From the NCBI GenBank assembly GCA_017979445.1, contig CM030707.1:17559086-17623085 (forward strand): a stretch of DNA of 64,000 nucleotides, written 5' to 3'. The translations under genes and the position numbers were made by a program. Below, in pieces: positions 61,001-64,000 of this stretch. The notes below the pieces were generated by a model. The model saw only the letters and a list, made by a program, of their open reading frames with translations, was not told where the DNA came from and searched no databases. Numbering within the stretch: the stretch's first letter is position 1; each line of letters starts with the position of its first letter. Source of the stretch: Akebia trifoliata. Lineage: Eukaryota; Streptophyta; Magnoliopsida; Ranunculales; Lardizabalaceae.

Positions 61001-63449
61001 AAGTATAATCGAGATGGAAAGCAAGTGGTTGTATGCTCTCATTAAAGATGTGTCCAGCATAATAAAATACCAATATTATCATTGTCAATCTAATGGAAAT
61101 TTTTATAGTCTGCTAATGAATCAGAAAATCAAGAGATTGCTTGAGCATTGGAGTTGAGAAAAAGAAATACATTTTCTTCATGTTAGAAGCATTGTTGACA
61201 ATAATGTTCTGATCCCCATATTAATGTGGGCCTGGTGTGCAGTCTTTGGAGTGGGCTCACAATTGTGATGCTTGCCATAATGTTCAGAGCCATAATAATG
61301 TACATGCCTCCCTTTTTAGTGTATGACTCTAATCTCTCTTCTGAACAGTTCTGAAACTTGGGTACTGGAATTCGTTGACTTTAGCGGCGAAATGAGACGA
61401 GATGTCTGGCATGCTTTCATCAGTGAAGTAATTTCTTTATACGACTTCATACGGGAATATGGACCTGAGGATAGTGATCAATCAGTGCACCATGTGTATG
61501 GAGCTCACAGAGGGAAGAGCAGAGCTATTACCAGTGCCATTAATAGTATAACTAGACTCCAGGCCCTCCAATTTATTCGCAAATTATCGGAAGACCCCAC
61601 TAAACTTGTTCAGTTCTCATATTTGCGAAATGCACCTTATGGTGATGTTGTTTGCCAGACTTTGGCTGTAAATTTTTGGGGTGGGCCATTGGTCACAAAA
61701 TTTACAGAAACAGACCGTCTACCGCCTCAAAGGGTAATGCTATCGGACGACATTTCTAGCAATAGCGTTCATGTGTTTGACATAGATGGAAGTGTGTACT
61801 TGAGAAAGTGGATGAGATCTCCTTCGTGGGCATCTAGCACATCAGTTGCCTTTTGGAAGAATGCTTCCGTAAGACAAGGGGTGGTTTTAAGTAAAAATCT
61901 TGTTGTGGCTGATACAACTCTTGTAGAAAGGGCAGCTATGGGATGTAAAGAAAAAAGCCAGGTGGTTGAAAAAACACAAGCTACAATTGATGCTGCCATG
62001 CTCAAAGGTATCCCCAGTAACATTGACCTCCTCAAGGTATGCTCTCGGCGTCTATTTAACCATGAACTTGTTAAATGTGTGAATTATATATATATAGGTA
62101 TTGAGAGTGTATGTTTTCCTCCACTCTCAGGTGTGTCATACCCTAGTTAAACCCCGTGATCCTCTTATATTCCCCTTCTCCAACAGATTGGTCTTTTGGA
62201 GTAGTTGGTTGGTTAACATGGTATCAGAGTGTTAGGTCCGTATAGGTCACGGGTTTGAATCTTTCCACCTTACGGGTAAGGGGGAGTGTTGAGTGTATTT
62301 TCCTCCACTCTCGGGTGTGTGATACCCCAGTTAAGCCCCATGACCCTCTTATATTCGTAGTTCTCCCCTGCTCCAACAGTTCAGTCTTTTGGAGCAGTTG
62401 GTTGGTTAACATGTACGATAATGTAGATAGTTGCTATTGCCACACCAACTTTTGCTAATGCTACACCAATTCCTATGTAAATCATCAAAGAATTGCACAC
62501 AGTTGGGGTGGTGTGAGCAAAAGTTGGTATGGCAATAGCAGCTCTCATAATGTATGAACTAGAATAAGTACATATTACCCCTTATTAAAATGATATTTAG
62601 GTTTTTGAGGATTAAGAAACATATAATTAAATTTTCTTGTTTGGAGGAATTGATGTTTAATAATACCCTGGTGAAAGAGGATTTTTATCACGCAACATGA
62701 AAGAGAATTGTATTGTACTGCACATTCAGAGAAAATTATCTAATTGTGCCTGATGAATCTGTAATGCCCCACGAATCTATCAGGAGGAACTGAAGTTGTA
62801 ACTGAGACAACATTTTCAATTAACTTCGTTTTGGTTTTGCCATAATCAGTTTATGTGTTAACAACTTCTTGAAGAAAAAGAAATTTTTATTTCATTTAGT
62901 TATTTGGGGGCTCTTATCGTTTTTACGAGAACCTGTGTTATAGAATAGTTGTAAATAATTTGTTAGACATTTTAATTGACCCAAATCTTTTGAGATAAGG
63001 CTTTTTTTGGTATGTTATGTTAAAAAAAGGGGATAAACTGGTGTGAAATCACATGTTATAGAAACTTCTAATTTAAAGAAACACAGAAACTAAATAACTG
63101 AAACAGAATTTCGTCGTGTGAACTTCACCAGTTTTTTTTTGTCTTCAACCTTTTACCATGTGTTTATTCCAAACATACCACTAACATTCTAAGTTGGCAA
63201 ACTTTGTCTATTTGAGTTTTGTCAAATAAAGCTACAAGGCTTTAGCCAAATTCTTTTGTAGTTATCGTAAATAAATTCTTTATTTCTTTACATGTCATCG
63301 TTGGTTAAAAATGGTTTCCATTTTATTGCTATGCAGGAACTTATGCTTCCTTTGATGGTTACTGCCAAGAATTTTGAAAAACTTAGGTGCTGGGAGGAGC
63401 CACATTTAACTGTCTCTTTTCTTGCTTTGGCCTACACTATTATTTTCAG
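19094..63449 (+). CDS. DUF639-family protein, N-terminal part, probably plastid-targeted (partial at right edge)
   Basis: Exons: 19094-19277, 26183-26411, 27727-27874, 33981-34085, 35883-36040, 38127-38292, 43428-43564, 61349-62036 and 63337-63449. All phases join, giving about 642 codons, and the gene continues to the right. The first exon (61 aa, [19 protein letters not shown]) is rich in Arg/Ser/Thr with few acidic residues, as in a chloroplast transit peptide. Residues 62 onward match plant DUF639 proteins: [82 protein letters not shown] and [15 protein letters not shown]. The best resemblance I recall is to plastid-predicted members such as Arabidopsis At1g71240. Molecular function is unknown. 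Exon 5 could start at 35844 instead (13 extra residues), but 35883 fits the family better. No exon has a stop or frameshift despite introns up to 17.8 kb. Confidence 0.9.
19381..19725. repeat. 116-bp tandem triplication at the start of DUF639 intron 1
   Basis: Units start at 19381, 19497 and 19613, giving an exact 116-bp period. Each opens with TTTTGCTGAAAAATCATTTT or a close variant and contains GAGAANTGGGTA, a TAGGAGTT-like stretch and GTGAATCAAGGAATTACT. The first unit begins about 100 bp after the exon 1 donor. The copies have diverged by roughly 15-20%, so the array is not recent. Confidence 0.85.
19726..21386. other. Intron 1 stretch with no recognised feature
   Basis: AT-rich intronic sequence with scattered poly-A runs. 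Open frames near 20.6-20.9 kb carry no known domain. I see no terminal repeats or primer-binding sites. Confidence 0.5.
21392..23494 (-). mobile_element. Short LTR retroelement coding only a zinc-knuckle protein (TR-GAG-like), copy C
   Basis: LTRs at 21392-22034 and 22804-23494 start TGATG and end CATCA/CGTCA, flanked by an exact 5-bp duplication CAATA (21387-21391, 23495-23499). Orientation is minus: a tRNA-Met-like primer site (TGGCATCATAGCC) abuts the right LTR and a purine tract (GAGGAGAA) abuts the left one. The ~770-bp interior has no protease, reverse transcriptase or integrase. It codes only for a degraded small protein ([11 protein letters not shown]..., then FCIVCDH, then an HFKSEC half-knuckle and the acidic [11 protein letters not shown]). 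Copy D at 39468-41650 keeps a better zinc knuckle. Confidence 0.85.
23980..24224 (+). mobile_element. Helitron-like element, copy 3 (5' end approximate)
   Basis: Pyrimidine-rich repeats of TTGTCTTTCCTCTTCTAT with AATATCCCTCTAGCTTTATT lead to CCCAAAGAAGATGCCCATG and end ACAAACTTTAG before a T. This is the same 3' end as copies 1, 2 and 4, with CTAG mutated to TTAG. The start cannot be fixed. Confidence 0.5.
24640..25100 (+). mobile_element. Copia 3' relic (RNase H end, polypurine tract and LTR remnant)
   Basis: Translates across a frameshift to [20 protein letters not shown], then [18 protein letters not shown]: the Copia RNase H end that guides [17 protein letters not shown]+REK. It is followed by [12 protein letters not shown] and a purine tract (TTGAGAGGAGAG) with a possible LTR to about 25100. 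The upstream part of the element is absent. It is a third Copia lineage, distinct from those at 27961 and 47259. Confidence 0.8.
25260..25386 (-). mobile_element. Solo LTR of the TRIM family, reversed
   Basis: Plus-strand ends TGTTAACCAATC and GCACTCAACA are the reverse of the TRIM LTR at 62099-62218. Flanking TGTGT / TATGT agree in 4 of 5 bases as a worn target duplication. It lies 3' of the Copia relic in DUF639 intron 1. Confidence 0.8.
25490..25990 (-). mobile_element. L1-type LINE 3' fragment (ORF2 zf-RVT end)
   Basis: Minus-strand translation gives [19 protein letters not shown], then [13 protein letters not shown] and, after frameshifts, [12 protein letters not shown]. This is the Cx[12 protein letters not shown]...W signature of the zf-RVT region ending plant L1 ORF2. 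The 3' end toward 25490 is AT-rich (TCAACTTATCAAATAAAT on the minus strand). Frameshifts and a stop mark it as dead and 5' truncated. Confidence 0.85.
26607..26960. mobile_element. MITE of the AGAGCTGCTATTGGCACC family, copy 2
   Basis: Ends AGTGCTGCTATTGGCACCCC and GGGGTGCCAATAGCAGCTCT are inverted. Flanks AAAAAAAAA and AAGAAAAAA fit a 9-bp duplication, though A runs weaken this. The interior matches copy 1 (7667-7960), including CAAACATTACAAAGGTTTGG and a second internal copy of the CCCCAACTTTTACT motif. It lies 195 bp after the end of DUF639 exon 2. Confidence 0.8.
27961..33577 (+). mobile_element. Degenerate Copia retrotransposon A in DUF639 intron 3
   Basis: LTRs 27961-28101 and 33439-33577 (about 140 bp), exact target duplication CTTTC (27956-27960, 33578-33582), tRNA-Met primer site TGGTATCAAAGC at 28102, and purine tract GAGGGGGAG before the 3' LTR. 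Order GAG-protease-integrase-RT-RNase H is readable but broken by many stops and frameshifts. The gag knuckle has lost its first Cys ([10 protein letters not shown]), protease reads DSDASDHM instead of DSGA, integrase keeps [14 protein letters not shown] has YVND for YVDD, and RNase H reads [11 protein letters not shown] ends are TA...CT rather than TG...CA. It is the same family as the element at 54808-60026 and the most decayed of the three full-length copies. Confidence 0.95.
34560..35140 (-). other. Unidentified coding-like segment in DUF639 intron 4
   Basis: Less AT-rich than its surroundings. On the minus strand an open frame (ending near 34586) reads [18 protein letters not shown], then [20 protein letters not shown]. 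This looks protein-like, with charged helices, but I cannot assign a family. The plus strand has a second open stretch ([20 protein letters not shown]). It may be a captured gene or pseudogene fragment, or an organelle-derived piece. No splice sites link it to the DUF639 frame. Confidence 0.35.
35150..35590 (+). mobile_element. L1-type LINE 3' end, degenerate
   Basis: Reads [20 protein letters not shown], then [12 protein letters not shown]: the WxxWKERNxRxFE motif near the end of plant L1 ORF2. A 3' region ending ATACCTATAAAAAAAATC follows. Only this terminal piece is present. It sits directly upstream of DUF639 exon 5. Confidence 0.6.
36167..37319. mobile_element. Non-autonomous hAT element with internal minisatellite
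   Basis: Ends CAGGGGCGGAGC and, inverted, CAAGGGCAGAGC, with an exact 8-bp duplication GGTGTTAA (36159-36166 and 37320-37327): the hAT hallmarks. Between about 36838 and 37280 a ~100-bp unit recurs about four times, with GGTCAAAGGGGGCATGTCAT and GGGGTATCTCAAAT as its constant parts. There is no transposase. A related, older element lies at 44755-45508. Located in DUF639 intron 5. Confidence 0.88.
37328..38126. other. Intron 5 remainder, no recognised feature
   Basis: AT-rich intronic DNA up to the acceptor at 38126. No repeats with clear ends and no coding motif. Confidence 0.45.
39468..41650 (-). mobile_element. Short LTR retroelement coding only a zinc-knuckle protein (TR-GAG-like), copy D
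   Basis: LTRs 39468-40186 and 40930-41650 start TGATGCAGGATGG and end CATCCA/CATCA; flanks TTGTT / TTGTC agree in 4 of 5 bases. Orientation is minus, with primer site TGGTATCAAAG next to the right LTR (40916-40926) and purine tract AAAGAGAA next to the left. The ~740-bp interior codes (minus, about 40870-40370) for FCYVCNH with downstream EHKQRH, a good CCHC knuckle ([15 protein letters not shown]) and an acidic tail ([17 protein letters not shown]). Two in-frame stops are present. No pol genes. Same family as copy C (21392-23494), so it must have been mobilised by another element's enzymes. Confidence 0.85.
41651..43427. other. Intron 6 remainder, possible LINE debris
   Basis: On the minus strand an open frame near 42582 begins [20 protein letters not shown], faintly like the WN.RGLG start of a LINE endonuclease, but the rest does not confirm it. 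TCTCGGCTAGAACCGAGATG near 41730 is a short hairpin of the MITE type seen at 2556. The rest is unassigned. Confidence 0.35.
44365..47253 (+). mobile_element. Copia relic L: 5' LTR, gag and protease, truncated
   Basis: LTR about 44365-44612 (TGTTATAGG... to CAACAACCAAC), then primer site TTGGTATCAAAGC at 44613. Gag with a damaged knuckle ([18 protein letters not shown]) follows, then protease-like [11 protein letters not shown] (DSGA lost) and the pre-integrase [20 protein letters not shown]. The piece stops at the young Copia B. It is interrupted by a hAT-like insert (44755-45508). The same parts occur in reverse at 52446-60772 (relic R). Confidence 0.85.
44755..45508. mobile_element. hAT-like non-autonomous element inside relic L
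   Basis: Left end CAGGGGCGGAGCCAGG; right end, inverted, reads CATGGTCGAAGCCAGG. The interior contains the reverse complement of GGTCAAAGGGGGCATGTCAT, the unit repeated in the hAT element at 36167, so the two are relatives. Flanking octamers match only partly, so the copy is old. A GGGGCGGGGAAAAATTGTCA-type piece near 45336 may be a further nested repeat. Confidence 0.65.
47259..52440 (-). mobile_element. Young, nearly intact Copia retrotransposon B
   Basis: LTRs 47259-47376 and 52324-52440 differ by a single indel. Exact target duplication ATTTT (47254-47258, 52441-52445), primer site TGGTATCAGAGC, purine tract before the 3' LTR. Gag starts [12 protein letters not shown] near 51550 with knuckle [14 protein letters not shown]; protease [13 protein letters not shown] is intact. 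Integrase has [18 protein letters not shown] and [10 protein letters not shown] (D,D35E). RT has [13 protein letters not shown] and [11 protein letters not shown]; RNase H has [10 protein letters not shown]. About five single-base gaps split the polyprotein (near 51435, 51220, 50050, 49395 and 47755), so this copy is probably not autonomous as sequenced. LTR ends are TG...CT. Confidence 0.97.
51989..52110. repeat. 31-bp tandem repeats in the 5' leader of Copia B
   Basis: Three units (51989-52019, 52020-52050, 52051-52081) of CCACCTTGGGTGTCGCCGGA plus CTCAATACAG, and a worn fourth. The first two are identical. They lie between primer site and gag, where they may affect the structure of the leader RNA. 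Confidence 0.85.
52446..60772 (-). mobile_element. Copia relic R: inverted partner of relic L, interrupted by another Copia
   Basis: Minus orientation. LTR about 60594-60772, ending CAACAACCAAC next to primer site TTGGTATCAAAGC (60580-60592); internal part 60593-60032, then 54802-52446 after the nested Copia (54808-60026). The inner part reads gag, then [18 protein letters not shown] pre-integrase, [14 protein letters not shown] and [11 protein letters not shown] integrase pieces, with many stops. Leader and gag match relic L in reverse: AGAGTATCT..GCAGATGAGA versus AGAGTATCTGGTAGATAGTA, and GAGCTTTGAG(C/T)GAGTTAT in both. It stops at the right edge of Copia B. Confidence 0.85.
54808..60026 (-). 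mobile_element. Copia retrotransposon (same family as A) nested in relic R
   Basis: LTRs 54808-54985 and 59852-60026, exact target duplication CACAA (54803-54807, 60027-60031), primer site TGGTATCAGAGCC at 59839-59851. Gag knuckle [14 protein letters not shown] is intact; protease reads [13 protein letters not shown] (F in place of S). Integrase has [13 protein letters not shown] [11 protein letters not shown] and [12 protein letters not shown] has [11 protein letters not shown] and RNase [11 protein letters not shown]. Frameshifts and stops break it into at least seven pieces. A few substitutions and small indels separate the LTRs, so it is older than B and younger than A. LTR ends are TA...CT. 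A TATCCGATAATATCCGAACC repeat pair (59396-59630) suggests a small insert in its leader. Confidence 0.95.
60773..61348. other. End of DUF639 intron 7, no recognised feature
   Basis: AT-rich sequence from the outer end of relic R to the acceptor at 61348. No repeat ends or motifs seen. Confidence 0.5.
62099..62411 (+). mobile_element. Complete TRIM (miniature LTR retroelement)
   Basis: Two LTRs (62099-62218 and 62287-62411, about 120-125 bp) surround only 68 bp. That interior has the tRNA-Met primer site TGGTATCAGAG directly after the first LTR and a purine tract AAGGGGGAG directly before the second. The right LTR is TGTTGAGTGTATT...GGTTAACA; the left has TATTGAG. A TTATATTC box within each LTR may be its promoter. 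No target duplication is visible. Solo LTRs of the family lie at 4964-5081 and 25260-25386. In DUF639 intron 8, 62 bp past exon 8. Confidence 0.9.
62426..62545. mobile_element. MITE of the AGAGCTGCTATTGGCACC family, copy 3 (120 bp)
   Basis: Inverted ends around GTTGCTATTGCCACACCAAC and GTTGGTATGGCAATAGCAGC. Flanks GATAATGTA (62417-62425) and CATAATGTA (62546-62554) match in 8 of 9 bases. The 9-bp duplication points to a Mutator-like origin. Starts 14 bp after the TRIM. Confidence 0.8.
62555..63336. other. DUF639 intron 8 remainder
   Basis: AT-rich, no repeats or coding motifs recognised up to the acceptor at 63336. Confidence 0.45.
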
Positions 63450-63757
63450 GTAAGTTTAATGAGCTTCACTGGTTTACAGAATTTTGTGGTTTCATAACCC
63501 TGTTTAGAGTAGACCAGTAAATTTAGAGGAAATTGATGCTGGTATGAAATATAATACAAGCATAACATTGAGTCTTATAAAGGAGTTTGAAAATAGGAGC
63601 AACCTTACCTACAATTTTCATATAATAGATTCATGTAAGAAATATAATATCTAAAGAAATTGGTAATAACTGAGGGCTTCCACTTCAAAATGAACCAATT
63701 GTTGTCAATGTAACTTGGTGGACATACACTCGACTCTATTTTGGCAACTGACACACT

Positions 63758-64000
63758 TCACGCTAAGTCAACACTTGCATCTTTGTCAGCAAAGCCTTTA
63801 TGCTTGGCCCAAGTATCATGATCTAAATCTTCCAAATAAAAATCTGCTATACATGTTGAGAGAAGTGATCCTTGAATGCTTCCTTTTCTTTCCCTAAAAT
63901 TCAATCTATTTGAGAACTTCCATAGACTACTCATTCGAACATGCATTGGATGCTTGTTAATCAATGGGAAGAATGACGCTTTTGCATTTGCTTGTGTCAT
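63758..64000 (-). other. Unidentified open frame in the last visible DUF639 intron
   Basis: An 80-codon frame open to the right edge on the minus strand (contains SSLWKFSNRLNFRERKGSIQ, ends WAKHKGFADKDASVDLA). Composition is protein-like, but I recognise no family, and it is antisense to the host gene. It may be the edge of a transposon relic lying further right. Confidence 0.25.

Noticed and set aside
62219..62290. A tRNA-like gene or SINE suggested by GGTCACGGGTTTGAATC
   Set aside because: The string lies between a retroelement primer site and purine tract within a TRIM. No cloverleaf or A box is present.
1..64000. CRISPR arrays, rRNA genes, plasmid or phage modules
   Set aside because: No regularly spaced direct repeats with unique spacers and no rRNA or bacterial gene signals. 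The sequence is plant nuclear DNA.

Overview
The window is nuclear DNA of a flowering plant, probably a eudicot with a moderately repeat-rich genome. Evidence: three typical plant genes with GT..AG introns, AT-rich introns, Ty1/copia and L1 relics, TRIM, MITE, hAT and Helitron-type repeats. There are no operons, bacterial signals or CRISPR arrays. The species cannot be named from sequence alone.

Three host genes were rebuilt exon by exon, with splice phase checked at every junction. (1) 38-5958, plus strand: the 3' half of an ASHR1-type SET/SMYD lysine methyltransferase gene, entering from the left edge. (2) 8620-16214, minus strand: a complete six-exon MPS1/TTK-type spindle-checkpoint kinase, 858 aa, convergent with ASHR1. 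(3) From 19094 rightward and leaving the window: a DUF639-family gene with a transit-peptide-like N-terminus. Nine exons (about 642 codons) are spread over 44 kb. It is divergent from MPS1, with about 2.9 kb between the two start codons.

Most of the window (19.3-63.3 kb) is introns of the DUF639 gene filled with transposons. Intron 1 (6.9 kb) holds a 116-bp tandem triplication, a 2.1-kb LTR element with only a small zinc-knuckle ORF, a Helitron-like end, a Copia 3' relic, a TRIM solo LTR and an L1 tail. Intron 3 (6.1 kb) holds a decayed Copia. Introns 5 and 6 hold a hAT element with an exact 8-bp target duplication and a second zinc-knuckle LTR element. Intron 7 is 17.8 kb and holds two copies of the 5' part of one old Copia family in inverted orientation. 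A young Copia sits exactly between them, and a middle-aged Copia is nested inside the right arm. Intron 8 holds a complete 313-bp TRIM and a small MITE.

The most interesting items are: the pair of short LTR elements coding only a zinc-finger/knuckle protein; two Copia families whose LTR ends, fixed by exact target duplications, are not TG..CA; the inverted retroelement arms inside a gene's intron; a small Helitron-like family; and the size of the intron that must still be spliced. No wholly new functional system was found. Repeat families were assigned from structure alone (terminal repeats, target duplications, primer-binding sites, conserved motifs), not from database matches.
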